From the NCBI RefSeq assembly GCF_017163705.1, contig NZ_JAFIWB010000016.1:47676-111675 (forward strand): a stretch of 64,000 bases of DNA, given 5' to 3'. The translations under genes were made by a program, and so were the position numbers. The stretch is from Xanthomonas bonasiae. GTDB taxonomy: Bacteria > Pseudomonadota > Gammaproteobacteria > Xanthomonadales > Xanthomonadaceae. Below the pieces are notes generated by a model. It saw only the letters and a program-made list of their open reading frames with translations. It was not told where the DNA came from and did not search any database. Shown here in pieces: positions 10,093-19,603 of the stretch (the first letter of the stretch is position 1; every line of letters begins with the position of its first letter).

Positions 10093-10646
10093 AAGTGATC
10101 GAAACCGCGATACCCGGCTGTGCCGTCATCGAACCTGCCGTATTTGAGGACGAGCGCGGTTACTTTTTTGAGAGCTGGAATGCCGAGCGTTTCGCTCGGC
10201 ATGGCCTGCCGGCCACGTTCGTGCAAAGCAACGTGTCGGCATCATCAAAAGGCGTACTGCGCGGATTGCACTACCAGTGGCCGCGCCCGCAGGGCAAGCT
10301 GGTCAGCGTACTGGAGGGCGAGGTTTACGACGTGGCGGTGGACATCCGTCGCGGTTCTCCGCATTTCGGCCGCTGGGTGGCGGCAATGCTGAGCGCGGAA
10401 AACAGGAAACAATTCTGGATACCGGAAGGCTTTGCCCACGGGTTCGCGGTGCTGTCCAAGCGTGCGGTGTTCAGCTATCTGTGCACCGACGTGTACGTGA
10501 AGGAAGCCGACGCCGGCGTGCGCTGGGACGACGCGGCGATCGGAGTGGACTGGCCGATCAGCCAGCCGCTGCTGTCGGCCAAGGATGCGGTGGCGCCGTT
10601 TCTGGCCGACATCGCCGCCGAACGTCTGCCGGTGTATACGCCGTGA
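10089..10646 (+). CDS. rmlC: dTDP-4-dehydrorhamnose 3,5-epimerase
   Basis: Third enzyme of the pathway; a cupin-fold double epimerase acting at C3 and C5. The protein is 185 residues, the usual size. The conserved [23 protein letters not shown] (catalytic His) and [13 protein letters not shown] segments are present, followed by the Tyr-containing [17 protein letters not shown]. The start is TTG 10089, overlapping the rmlA stop (TTGA), which suggests coupled translation; the N-terminus [11 protein letters not shown] fits the family. The gene ends in a GTGA overlap with rmlD. Confidence 0.95.
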   Translation: MKVIETAIPGCAVIEPAVFEDERGYFFESWNAERFARHGLPATFVQSNVSASSKGVLRGLHYQWPRPQGKLVSVLEGEVYDVAVDIRRGSPHFGRWVAAMLSAENRKQFWIPEGFAHGFAVLSKRAVFSYLCTDVYVKEADAGVRWDDAAIGVDWPISQPLLSAKDAVAPFLADIAAERLPVYTP

Positions 10647-11557
10647 CCACGCTGGTGTTCGGCGCCAACGGCCAGGTCGGCCAGGAGCTGTTGCGCGCGC
10701 TGGCCGGACGCGGGCCGTTGCTGGCGACCACGCGCAGCGGCCGCCTGCCCGGCGGCAGCGCCTGCGAGAGAGCCGACTTCGACCAGCCGCAGACGCTGGG
10801 CACCTTGCTCGATCGGGTGCAGCCGACGGCGGTGGTCAACGCGGCCGCCTATACCGCGGTGGATCGCGCCGAACAGGATCGCGACGCCGCGTTGCGCGCC
10901 AACGCCGAGGCGCCTGCGGTGATCGCCGGCTGGTGTGCGGCGCATGGCGTGCCGATGGTGCATTACTCCACCGACTACGTGTTCGATGGCCAGGGCACCC
11001 GCCCGTATCCGGAGGACGCACCGATGGCGCCGCTGGGCGTGTATGGCGCGACCAAGCTCGCCGGCGAAGACGCGATCCGCGCCTCCGGCGCGCAGCACCT
11101 GATCTTCCGCACCGCCTGGGTCTATGCCGCGCACGGCAACAACTTCCTGCGCACCATGCTGCGCGTCGGCGCCGAACGCGACGAGTTGCGCGTGGTCGCC
11201 GACCAGGCCGGCACGCCGACGCCGGCGGCGCTGATCGCCGATGTCACCGCGCAGGTCCTCGAACGGCGCGCTGCCGCGCAATCGGGCACTTGGCACCTGA
11301 CCGCTGCCGGCCAGACCACCTGGCACGGCTTCGCCGAAGCGATCTTCGAAGAGGCGCTCGCGGCGGGCCTGCTGGCGCGCGCGCCGCGCGTGCTGCCGAT
11401 CGCCACGGCCGAGTACCCGACCCCGGCCAAGCGCCCGGCCTATTCGCGGCTGGATATTTCCAGGCTGCAACGCGATTTTTCGCTGGTGCTGCCGCAGTGG
11501 CGCGATGGCCTGCGCCGCGTGATCGGCGAACTGGCCACGCCAGCGCAGTCCGTGTAG
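10643..11557 (+). CDS. rmlD: dTDP-4-dehydrorhamnose reductase
   Basis: Last enzyme of dTDP-L-rhamnose synthesis, reducing the 4-keto group with NAD(P)H. The 304-residue SDR protein has the nucleotide loop GANGQVGQEL, STDYVFDGQG, and the catalytic YGATK (Tyr134, Lys138). The C-terminal substrate region KRPAYSRLDISRLQRDF is typical. The start is GTG 10643 in a GTGA overlap with the rmlC stop. Downstream, a strong bidirectional terminator separates it from the convergent xanB gene. Confidence 0.95.
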   Translation: MTTLVFGANGQVGQELLRALAGRGPLLATTRSGRLPGGSACERADFDQPQTLGTLLDRVQPTAVVNAAAYTAVDRAEQDRDAALRANAEAPAVIAGWCAAHGVPMVHYSTDYVFDGQGTRPYPEDAPMAPLGVYGATKLAGEDAIRASGAQHLIFRTAWVYAAHGNNFLRTMLRVGAERDELRVVADQAGTPTPAALIADVTAQVLERRAAAQSGTWHLTAAGQTTWHGFAEAIFEEALAAGLLARAPRVLPIATAEYPTPAKRPAYSRLDISRLQRDFSLVLPQWRDGLRRVIGELATPAQSV

Positions 11558-11589
11558 CGCGCCGCGCGCCGGCAGCGAACGCAGGCATG

Positions 11590-11619
11590 AAAAAAGCCGG
11601 GCATCGCCCGGCTTTTTTC
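11590..11619. terminator. Bidirectional rho-independent terminator between rmlD and xanB
   Basis: AAAAAAGCCGGGC, a short ATC loop, then GCCCGGCTTTTTT: a perfect GC-rich stem flanked by an A-run and a T-run. It can therefore stop transcription in both directions, at the meeting point of rmlBACD and xanAB. Confidence 0.92.
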
Positions 11620-11637
11620 TTTTCGCTGCAGCAGGAC

Positions 11638-13041
11638 TCAGGTACGCCCGTAGGTGTCCTCGAAGCGCACGATGTCGTCCTCGCCCAGATAGCTGCCGGA
11701 CTGCACCTCGATCAGTTCCAGCGGCAGCTTGCCCGGGTTCTTCAGGCGATGGGTCACGCCCAGCGGGATGTAGGTGCTCTGGTTCTCGGTGAGCAGCAGC
11801 ACTTCCTCGCCACGGGTGACTTCGGCGGTGCCGCTGACCACGATCCAGTGCTCGGCCCGGTGGTGGTGCATCTGCAGGCTCAGCGTGGCGCCGGGCTTGA
11901 CCGTGATGCGCTTGACCTGGAAGCGCTGGCCGTTGTCGATCGAATCGTAGGCGCCCCACGGGCGATACACCTTGCGGTGCCAGGTGGCCTCGGAGCGGCC
12001 GCTGGCCTTGATCCTGGCCACGATCTCCTTGACCTCCTGGATGCGCTCGCGGTGGCCGACGAGGACCGCATCGTCGGTCTCGACCACCACCACGTCCTGC
12101 AGCCCGACCATCGCGATCAGCCGCGAACCGTAGGCATAGGTGTTGCGGCAATCGATCTCGATCACGTCGCCGTGGTGCGCATTGCCCTGCGCATCCTGCG
12201 GCGAGACGTCCAGCAAGGCAGACCACGACCCGACGTCGTTCCAGTTGGCGTCCAGCGGTACCACGACCGCATCGGCGGTCTTCTCCATCACCGCGTAGTC
12301 GATCGAGTCCGACGGGCTGGCGGCGAAGGCGTCCTTGTCCAGGCGGGTGAAGTCGGCATCGCGGGTTGCCGCGTCCCAGGCCTTGGCGCAGGCATCGGCG
12401 ATTGCCGGCTGGAAGCGGCGCAGTTCTTCCAGGTAGCGCGAGGCGCGGAACAGGAACATGCCGCTGTTCCAGTAGTACTCGCCCGAGGCCAGATAGCCCT
12501 GCGCGGTGGCCAGGTCGGGCTTCTCGACGAAGCGCTCGACCGCGCTGACGCCGTTGCCGGCGCCGGCCTTGATGTAGCCGTAGCCGGTTTCCGGCGCGGT
12601 CGGCTTGATCCCGAAGGTGACCAGCTTGCCTTGCTCGGCGGCGGCCGCGGCAACCTGCACCGCGGCCTGGAACGCCGCTTCGTCGCGGATCACGTGGTCG
12701 GACGGCAGCACCAGCAACAAGGGGTCGGCGCCGTTGCGGGTCGCCTCCAGCGCCGCCACGGCGATGGCCGGGGCGGTATTGCGGCCCTTGGGCTCGAGCA
12801 GGATCGACTGCGGCTTCACGCCGATCTGCTGCAATTGCTCGGCGGCGACGAAGCGATGCTCTTCGTTGGCGACCACGATCGGCGCATGCCCGGCGACCGG
12901 TGCCGCACGCAGCCAGGTGGCCTGCAGCATGCTGTGTTCGCCGACCAGCGGCAGGAACTGCTTCGGGTAGGACTCGCGCGACAGCGGCCAGAGCCGGGTG
13001 CCGGAACCGCCGGACAGGATGATGGGTAGGACGTCGCTCAT
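11638..13041 (-). CDS. xanB: Mannose-1-phosphate guanylyltransferase / mannose-6-phosphate isomerase
   Basis: Bifunctional enzyme of 467 residues that makes GDP-mannose for xanthan and LPS. The N-terminal guanylyltransferase domain has [20 protein letters not shown] near residues 11-30, then VLPSDHVI and FVEKPD. The C-terminal cupin isomerase domain holds [17 protein letters not shown] and [13 protein letters not shown], with the usual end [14 protein letters not shown]. It lies 55 bp downstream of xanA on the same strand, so both are probably on one transcript. In Xanthomonas, xanA and xanB are established genes for xanthan and LPS precursor supply. Confidence 0.95.
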   Translation of the reverse strand: MSDVLPIILSGGSGTRLWPLSRESYPKQFLPLVGEHSMLQATWLRAAPVAGHAPIVVANEEHRFVAAEQLQQIGVKPQSILLEPKGRNTAPAIAVAALEATRNGADPLLLVLPSDHVIRDEAAFQAAVQVAAAAAEQGKLVTFGIKPTAPETGYGYIKAGAGNGVSAVERFVEKPDLATAQGYLASGEYYWNSGMFLFRASRYLEELRRFQPAIADACAKAWDAATRDADFTRLDKDAFAASPSDSIDYAVMEKTADAVVVPLDANWNDVGSWSALLDVSPQDAQGNAHHGDVIEIDCRNTYAYGSRLIAMVGLQDVVVVETDDAVLVGHRERIQEVKEIVARIKASGRSEATWHRKVYRPWGAYDSIDNGQRFQVKRITVKPGATLSLQMHHHRAEHWIVVSGTAEVTRGEEVLLLTENQSTYIPLGVTHRLKNPGKLPLELIEVQSGSYLGEDDIVRFEDTYGRT

Positions 13042-13096
13042 GGGCGGGGGAACTCCATAGATGCGTTGAAGGAAATGGTGGAAGACACGAAACCGG

Positions 13097-14443
13097 TCAT
13101 GCTTTCAGCAGATCGGAGATTTCAGTGGTGCGCTGTTCCAGCAGTGCCGCATCGCCCCGCGTTTCCACGTTCAGGCGCAACAGCGGTTCGGTATTGGAGC
13201 TGCGCAGATTGAAGCGCCAATCGGCGAATTCGGCGCTGACCCCGTCGGTGTAGTCCAGCGACGGCGAGTGCGCGGCGTAGTGCTCCATCACCCGCGCCAC
13301 CGCGGCCTTGGCATCGGCGACCTTGAAGTTGATCTCGCCGCTGCACGGGAACTTCTGCATGCGCGCCTCGACCAGGTCGGCCAGCGAGCGGCCCGACTGC
13401 GACACCAGTTCGGCGATCAGCAGCCACGGGATCATGCCCGAGTCGGCGTAGGCGAACTCGCGGAAATAATGGTGCGCGCTCATCTCGCCGCCGTACACCG
13501 CGTTCTCGCCGCGCATCTTCTCCTTGATGAAGGCATGCCCGCTCTTGCACAGCACCGGGACGCCGCCGGCATCCTCGACCATCTCGATCGTGTTCCAGGT
13601 CAGACGCGGGTCGTGCACCACCTTGCCGCCCGGCTGCTTGGCCAGGATCGCCTGCGCCAGCAGGCCGACCAGGTAGTAGCCCTCGATGAAGCGGCCGTTC
13701 TCGTCGAAGAAGAAGCAGCGGTCGAAATCGCCGTCCCAGGCGATGCCGAAGTCCGCGCCGTGTTCCTTGACCGCCTTGGCGGTGGCCTCGCGGTTCTCGG
13801 GCAGCAGCGGGTTCGGGATGCCGTTGGGGAAGTGCCCGTCCGGCTCGTGGAACACGCGCACGAACTCGAACGGCAGGTGCGGCGCCAGCAGGTCGACGAT
13901 GGCGCCGGCGCCGCCGTTGCCGGCGTTGACCACCAGCTTCAGCGGCTTGAGCGTGCCGAGGTCGACGTAGCTGAGCAGGTGCGCGATGTAGGCGGACTTG
14001 TCCGGGCGGCTGTGCTCGGCTGCGGTCGGAGTGCCGGCGGGCGCGGTGTCGGCCGCCACGGTGTCGCGGATCGCGAACAGGCCGGTATCGGAGCTGATCG
14101 GGCGCGCATTCTCGCGCACCAGCTTCATCCCGTTGTAGTCCATCGGATTGTGGCTGGCGGTCACCATCACCCCGCCGGCGGCCTGCAGGTGGTCGGTCTG
14201 GAAATACACTTCCTCGGTACCGCACAGGCCGATGTCGATGACCTCGCGGCCGCTGGCGCGCAGGCCGGCCGACAGCGCCGCCTGCAGTGCGGGGCTGGCC
14301 AGGCGCACGTCGTGGCCCACCACCACCGGTCCGCTCTCCAATTGCCCCGCCAATGCCACGCCGATGCGGCGGGCCAGGTCCTCGTTCAGTTCGTCGGGAA
14401 CGCGACCGCGGATGTCGTAGGCCTTGAATGCGGGAAGCGGCAT
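13097..14443 (-). CDS. xanA: Phosphomannomutase / phosphoglucomutase
   Basis: The 448-residue alpha-D-phosphohexomutase interconverts 6- and 1-phosphates of mannose and glucose, feeding GDP-mannose (with XanB) and UDP-glucose or dTDP-glucose. The catalytic phosphoserine motif is [11 protein letters not shown] (Ser97), the metal loop is DGDFDRC, the sugar-binding loop is [10 protein letters not shown], and the phosphate-binding loop is [12 protein letters not shown]. All four active-site segments are intact. First gene of the xanAB unit; it diverges from lpsI, with 135 bp between the two starts. Confidence 0.95.
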   Translation of the reverse strand: MPLPAFKAYDIRGRVPDELNEDLARRIGVALAGQLESGPVVVGHDVRLASPALQAALSAGLRASGREVIDIGLCGTEEVYFQTDHLQAAGGVMVTASHNPMDYNGMKLVRENARPISSDTGLFAIRDTVAADTAPAGTPTAAEHSRPDKSAYIAHLLSYVDLGTLKPLKLVVNAGNGGAGAIVDLLAPHLPFEFVRVFHEPDGHFPNGIPNPLLPENREATAKAVKEHGADFGIAWDGDFDRCFFFDENGRFIEGYYLVGLLAQAILAKQPGGKVVHDPRLTWNTIEMVEDAGGVPVLCKSGHAFIKEKMRGENAVYGGEMSAHHYFREFAYADSGMIPWLLIAELVSQSGRSLADLVEARMQKFPCSGEINFKVADAKAAVARVMEHYAAHSPSLDYTDGVSAEFADWRFNLRSSNTEPLLRLNVETRGDAALLEQRTTEISDLLKA

Positions 14444-14578
14444 AGGGGAGGGACCTTGGATGGGGGGAGGTTGAAGTGTAACGTTCCGGCCCTTAATCGG
14501 TCATTGCGGCAGTGCGCAGCGGGTCTTAGCCGGCGAGCGGCTAGACTATCTGTCTACTTCCAATGCGGATGCGGGCCA

Positions 14579-15316
14579 ATGGGCGATACCTCCACCCGGG
14601 CGACCGGGCGACGCGGCAAGCTTTTCCCCGACGCGGCCACGGCGCTGGCCGACGTGGTGGCGGACGGCCAGACCCTGGCGGTCGGCGGTTTCGGCCTGTG
14701 CGGCATTCCCGAGGCGCTGATCGCGGCGCTGCGCGATTCCGGCGCGAACGGCCTGACCGTGATCTCCAACAACGCCGGGGTCGACGGTTTCGGCCTGGGC
14801 CAGCTGCTGGCGACCCGGCAGATCCGCAAGATGATCTCGTCCTACGTCGGCGAGAACAAGGAATTCGAGCGCCAGTACCTGGCCGGCGAGCTGGAGCTGG
14901 AGTTCAATCCGCAGGGCACCCTGGCCGAACGGCTGCGCGCCGGCGGCGCCGGCATTCCCGCGTTCTTCACCGCCACCGGCTATGGCACGGTCGTCGCCGA
15001 GGGCAAGGAGACGCGCGAATTCGACGGCAAGCACTACGTGCTGGAGACCGCGCTGCAGGCCGATGTGGCCCTGGTCAAGGCGTGGAAGGCCGATGCCGCG
15101 GGCAACCTGGTGTTCCGCAAGACCGCGCGCAACTTCAACCCGGCCTGCGCGATGGCCGGCAAGGTCTGCATCGCCGAGGTCGAGCAGGTCGTCGAGACCG
15201 GCAGCATCGACCCGGACCAGGTGCATCTGCCCGGCATCTACGTCGATCGCATCGTGCACAACCCGCATCCCGAGAAACGCATCGAACAGCGCACCCTGCG
15301 CCAGAAGGACGCCTGA
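14579..15316 (+). CDS. lpsI: 3-oxoacid (succinyl-CoA:acetoacetate-type) CoA-transferase subunit A
   Basis: The 245-residue alpha subunit of a heteromeric CoA-transferase has the family segments [29 protein letters not shown] and [15 protein letters not shown], with a C-terminal region [18 protein letters not shown]. Such enzymes move CoA between succinate and acetoacetate. The gene name reflects its known position in Xanthomonas LPS loci beside xanAB and rml; a direct LPS role is not evident from the sequence. The ATG at 14579 lacks a clear ribosome site, so a slightly later start is possible. Only 1 bp separates it from lpsJ. Confidence 0.88.
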   Translation: MGDTSTRATGRRGKLFPDAATALADVVADGQTLAVGGFGLCGIPEALIAALRDSGANGLTVISNNAGVDGFGLGQLLATRQIRKMISSYVGENKEFERQYLAGELELEFNPQGTLAERLRAGGAGIPAFFTATGYGTVVAEGKETREFDGKHYVLETALQADVALVKAWKADAAGNLVFRKTARNFNPACAMAGKVCIAEVEQVVETGSIDPDQVHLPGIYVDRIVHNPHPEKRIEQRTLRQKDA

Positions 15317-15317
15317 C

Positions 15318-15953
<636 letters not shown>

Positions 15954-16053
15954 TCCTGCCGCGCCCGCGGCGACGTATGATGGGCGGTGACCTGAATCGC
16001 CTGGCCATCCTGGCCGGCGCGTCCTGGTCCGCCCTCCCTACACAGGTGCATCG

Positions 16054-16584
16054 ATGAAACCACTTTATGTTCTGTTGGCCGCGTCAGCGGTGACGATCGC
16101 GTTGGCCGGCTGCGGCCAGGACGCCAGCCAGACGACGCCAGCGACGGCTCCCGCACCGGCGCCCGATGCTGCCGCGGCAGCTCAGGCGCCGGTCACCAAA
16201 CTCACTGCCGATCAGGTCAGCGTCAAGCTCAGCCTGGAGTCCGAGCCCAAGGTGGACACGGCGGCGGGTGTCATCACGTTCACGGTCAAGGTGGAGAACA
16301 ACGGAAAAGTGGCGCTCTCCGGGACCAGCAATCCGCCGGTCAATCTGGGCGTCCAGATCGAGGGCCCCGGCGGTAATGCCGACGGTCTGGTGCGGGATTT
16401 CGCACGCACGCCACTGCCGGAGATCGCACCCGGCGCGTCCGCATCGGTGGCCGTGCAGGTACCTGCTGATCCGCGCATCGATGGCCGCCGATTGAAGGTC
16501 GATTTGGTCCAGGAATCGGTCAGCTGGTTCGCGGATTTCGGTCAGCCGACTCTGGACGTGGGTCCAATCCCGCTCGCCAAGTGA
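16054..16584 (+). CDS. Predicted lipoprotein of unknown function
   Basis: The 176-residue protein has a lipoprotein signal: MKPLYVLLAASAVTIALAGC with the lipobox LAGC and Cys20 as the predicted lipidated residue. A low-complexity linker rich in Ala, Pro and Thr follows (about residues 25-48), then a beta-rich domain of ~125 residues with no motif I can name. It looks like an immunoglobulin-like sandwich, ending near FADFGQPTLDVGPIPLAK. The residue after Cys is Gly rather than Asp, which favours outer-membrane sorting. It follows lpsJ by 100 bp and converges with the RgpF-HAD gene. A link to LPS or capsule is only suggested by position. Confidence 0.7.
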   Translation: MKPLYVLLAASAVTIALAGCGQDASQTTPATAPAPAPDAAAAAQAPVTKLTADQVSVKLSLESEPKVDTAAGVITFTVKVENNGKVALSGTSNPPVNLGVQIEGPGGNADGLVRDFARTPLPEIAPGASASVAVQVPADPRIDGRRLKVDLVQESVSWFADFGQPTLDVGPIPLAK

Positions 16585-16614
16585 CATCCTCTGGCGGCGC
16601 CTCCGGCATTCCAC

Positions 16615-16637
16615 AGAAGGCGCCGATGGCGCCTTCT
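16615..16637. terminator. Hairpin between the lipoprotein gene and the convergent RgpF-HAD gene
   Basis: AGAAGGCGCC, loop GAT, GGCGCCTTCT: a perfect 10-bp stem 31 bases after the lipoprotein stop. There is no long T-run, so it may be a weak or bidirectional terminator. Confidence 0.6.
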
Positions 16638-16705
16638 TGCTGCTGGGCCTGATGCCCAGGGGCAATCGCCGCCAGCCGGTTCCGGCTGCCGCACGGATGC
16701 CTCGG

Positions 16706-19537
16706 TCAGGTGGCGACAGGCACTCGGCCGCGGCCGGTGAATGCATCCTCGACCGCCAGGCCGCTCGCCCACCGACCCGTCTGCCAGCGGCCCTCGCCCA
16801 TGCACCGCAACGGGATCTGGATCAGCTCCCGGTCGAACGCGAACGTCCAGGTCTCGCTGCCGCCGACCGTGCAAAGGTCGGCGACGAAATCGAGCGCGCC
16901 TTGCTGGACCTCCGCAATAGTGGCGAACTGCGCGGGTGTCAGTTCCTTGGCGGCGAAGACCGGTTCGGCATGGCCGTCGCTGCGTAGCGCGAAGTGAGAG
17001 AACTGGCCGTCCGGCGCGGTCAGGAATGTTTCCAGCAGCAGGTCGTGCTGCGGGATCGGCGACGCCTGCATGTGCGGGTCGCGCGCATCGAAGTAGCGCG
17101 CTTCGGCCCAGCCCGGGGCCCGAATCTGCGCGATCCCGGCGTTCACGGCGAAGTAGCCGCCGCCCAAGGCGGTGCGGGTCAACCGGCTCAGCTGCGCCTG
17201 GATTGTGCCTGCGTACCCCAGGTCCGCCACCATGGCGGGCGCGTCGCCGACGGTTGCATGCCAGTAGCGCAGGTAGCCTTCGCGCTCCGCCGTGGCGACC
17301 TCGAGCAGCGCGGGCATCGCCGGCGCCAGTGTCTGTAGCAGCGAGGCACGTTTCTCCGGCAGCAGCGCCATGCCGCGCATGCTGGCGGCTCCCAGCCGTG
17401 CCGCGACCGCCGCGGTTGCCGCCGAGCCGAGCCGCGCGCGCAGCAGGTCGTGCAGGCTGCCGGTGTAGGTGCTACCGAGCAGCGCATCCAGGTCGGTGGC
17501 CTCGCGCAGCGTCGGCACGCCAGTGCCGCGCCGCGAGGCCAGCACATAGCTGCCCCGCAATGCGGCCAGCGGCGGACATGCCGCCTGCAACTGCGCAAAC
17601 GCCTTTTGCAGCAGATAGCCTTCCCGGCTCAGGAACAGGATCTGGCCGACGCCGCGCGACAGCGCCAGACGCACCAGCCACAGCAGGTAGTCCGCGACCA
17701 AGGGGCCGTACACCAGATAGCCGAGCGATGCCGGCGATTCCAGGCGCAACCGGTCGCCGAACTGCTCCGGTCGGGTATCGGCAAGATCCGCCAGGTGGCG
17801 ACTCAGCAGGCCCAGCCACAACTGGTCTTGCCAGGCGCTGTGCGCGCCTGCCGCGGGTCGCAAAGGACGTAGCGCCGGGACCACGTCGAGCAATGCCGAT
17901 GGCCGCAGCACGTGCACGGGCGTGAGATAGCCGTGCATCTGCGGGCGCTGGATATCCGCCTGTTCGTTGTCGCCGACGTGCAGCCAGTGCCGCGCCGCCA
18001 CGCCTTCGTGCGCCGGCAGCTGTTCCCAGGCCTGGTCGTCATCCTTGCGCCAGCCGGTTTCGCAAGACACGTACCAGGCTCGCGGCAGCGCTCGCACGGC
18101 AGATGGCAAGACCCGCTGCAGATCTGCGCTATTGAGGTACATGTCCGACACGGCGACCAGGCGCCGTCCGCTGGCGGCGAGCGCATCGGCTGCGGCAACC
18201 AGCGCCTGGCGCGGCTGCAGCAAACGTGCTTCGGTATCCAGTTCCAGTGTCTGCAGCGCTTGCAAGGGCAGGTCCTTCGCCTCCGCGAGCCGTGCCATTG
18301 CGGCATAGATGGCGTCTAGGTCGACGTCGCGCCCGGCAGCCGCACGCGCGATCGCCTCGGCGCGATCGCGCAACGCGGCGAATCCGGGTACGCCAAGGGT
18401 TTCTGCTGCCAGATGAGCCAGGTAAGCGCGTGCTCCTGCCGGGGTCAGGAACGGACGCGTCACCAGGGTGTCGAACACGTCCAGCGATACCAGCTTTGCC
18501 TCGATTGCCGACATGGTCAGGCGCGTGGCCAGAGGCATCTGGAAGGCCTGTATCCAATTGCGGTTGCCTTCCGTGCTCAGCGCAAGCCGCCCATCTGGCG
18601 GCAGGATGCCGGCCAGCAGTCCTTGTTGGCGTACCACGGCCACGAACATCCGCTCCAGCGCATGCTGCAGTGTTCCATCGGTCTGGCCGCGCTCCTCCGG
18701 AAAATCCTGCAACCTCAACCCGAGCGCGTAAATGGGGTGCAATGCCGTCACGCGTGCCCAGAACATAGAGCCGGCCGGGTAGTCGATATAGGCAGTGGCA
18801 TCAATGGCGATCCCCAGCCGCTGGCCCAGTTCGCGACAGACCTGCAGATTGCTGAGCCAGGTGTGGCCCCACAGTGGTATGCCGGTAAAGCTTTCCGGGT
18901 AGACGATTCCCAATCTCGGCTCGGCGCCGAACATGCCGAGGATCCAGGCGACGCGCTGCGTCGAGCCGAACAGCGCGTTGGTCAGATAGCGACGCCAATC
19001 CTGGCGCTCGCCACCGGTATACAGCGATTTTTTGCTATGCCAGTGCGCCACGACGTCGAGCGCGAGGATGTCCTCGCGGAACGTCACGATCAACGGCGCC
19101 AGATCGCGGCCACGATTGGCGACCTTGCGCACGTGCAGCGTCTGCAGGTTGGGCAACGACGACAGGCGCTGTTGGGCCGCGGCCTGCGCGTCGGCGTCGA
19201 TGACCGACACCATCAGCACGTACGGCACCGGCATGGCGGTCAGCGCCTGCGCCAATTCACCCAGCAGGTCAGGATAAAAAACGTGGGCCATCACGCCCAC
19301 GCGCAGTTGCACGCGCTCGATCGGCGTCGGCGCGGGAAACGCGACATCCGATGGCGGAGGTGCAGACGTTTGCGCGTGCGCGGCATTGCGCAGGCGCCGC
19401 ACGAAGCCGGTAAGGCCCAGCGCTCGCAGGACCTTCCAGCTGCGCTCGGCAACCGCGACCAGGCCACGCCAGCCGCCGCCGTGCCGCTCGACGGCCGCAC
19501 GCGCGGCAAGCCCGGTCTTGCGCCAGCGGGCTCTCAT
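16706..19537 (-). CDS. RgpF-like rhamnan-synthesis protein fused to a HAD hydrolase (surface polysaccharide)
   Basis: This 943-residue protein has at least three parts. Residues ~75-330 match the rhamnan synthesis F (RgpF) family: LRVGVMAHVFYPDLLGEL, then VANRGRDLAPLIVTFRE, HSKKSLYTGG and GSMFWARVTAL. Near residue 350 a HAD hydrolase domain starts with SLDVFDTLVTRP (Asp353/Asp356) and includes VAVSDMYLNS and HVGDNEQAD, the other HAD motifs. The last ~380 residues (LFLSREGYLLQKAF, VADLGYAGTIQAQL) resemble the C-terminal region of the predicted-hydrolase family COG5610. RgpF proteins act in rhamnose-polymer assembly, and this gene lies near rmlBACD, so a role in rhamnose-containing LPS is likely. 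The reaction is not known to me. It is 66 bp downstream of ETF-QO on the same strand. Confidence 0.82.
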   Translation of the reverse strand: MRARWRKTGLAARAAVERHGGGWRGLVAVAERSWKVLRALGLTGFVRRLRNAAHAQTSAPPPSDVAFPAPTPIERVQLRVGVMAHVFYPDLLGELAQALTAMPVPYVLMVSVIDADAQAAAQQRLSSLPNLQTLHVRKVANRGRDLAPLIVTFREDILALDVVAHWHSKKSLYTGGERQDWRRYLTNALFGSTQRVAWILGMFGAEPRLGIVYPESFTGIPLWGHTWLSNLQVCRELGQRLGIAIDATAYIDYPAGSMFWARVTALHPIYALGLRLQDFPEERGQTDGTLQHALERMFVAVVRQQGLLAGILPPDGRLALSTEGNRNWIQAFQMPLATRLTMSAIEAKLVSLDVFDTLVTRPFLTPAGARAYLAHLAAETLGVPGFAALRDRAEAIARAAAGRDVDLDAIYAAMARLAEAKDLPLQALQTLELDTEARLLQPRQALVAAADALAASGRRLVAVSDMYLNSADLQRVLPSAVRALPRAWYVSCETGWRKDDDQAWEQLPAHEGVAARHWLHVGDNEQADIQRPQMHGYLTPVHVLRPSALLDVVPALRPLRPAAGAHSAWQDQLWLGLLSRHLADLADTRPEQFGDRLRLESPASLGYLVYGPLVADYLLWLVRLALSRGVGQILFLSREGYLLQKAFAQLQAACPPLAALRGSYVLASRRGTGVPTLREATDLDALLGSTYTGSLHDLLRARLGSAATAAVAARLGAASMRGMALLPEKRASLLQTLAPAMPALLEVATAEREGYLRYWHATVGDAPAMVADLGYAGTIQAQLSRLTRTALGGGYFAVNAGIAQIRAPGWAEARYFDARDPHMQASPIPQHDLLLETFLTAPDGQFSHFALRSDGHAEPVFAAKELTPAQFATIAEVQQGALDFVADLCTVGGSETWTFAFDRELIQIPLRCMGEGRWQTGRWASGLAVEDAFTGRGRVPVAT

Positions 19538-19603
19538 CGCGACGTCACGTGGCGAAGAACGCGGCGGCGGCGCAGCAGGAGCATCGTGTCGGAAGCGTGT
19601 GGC

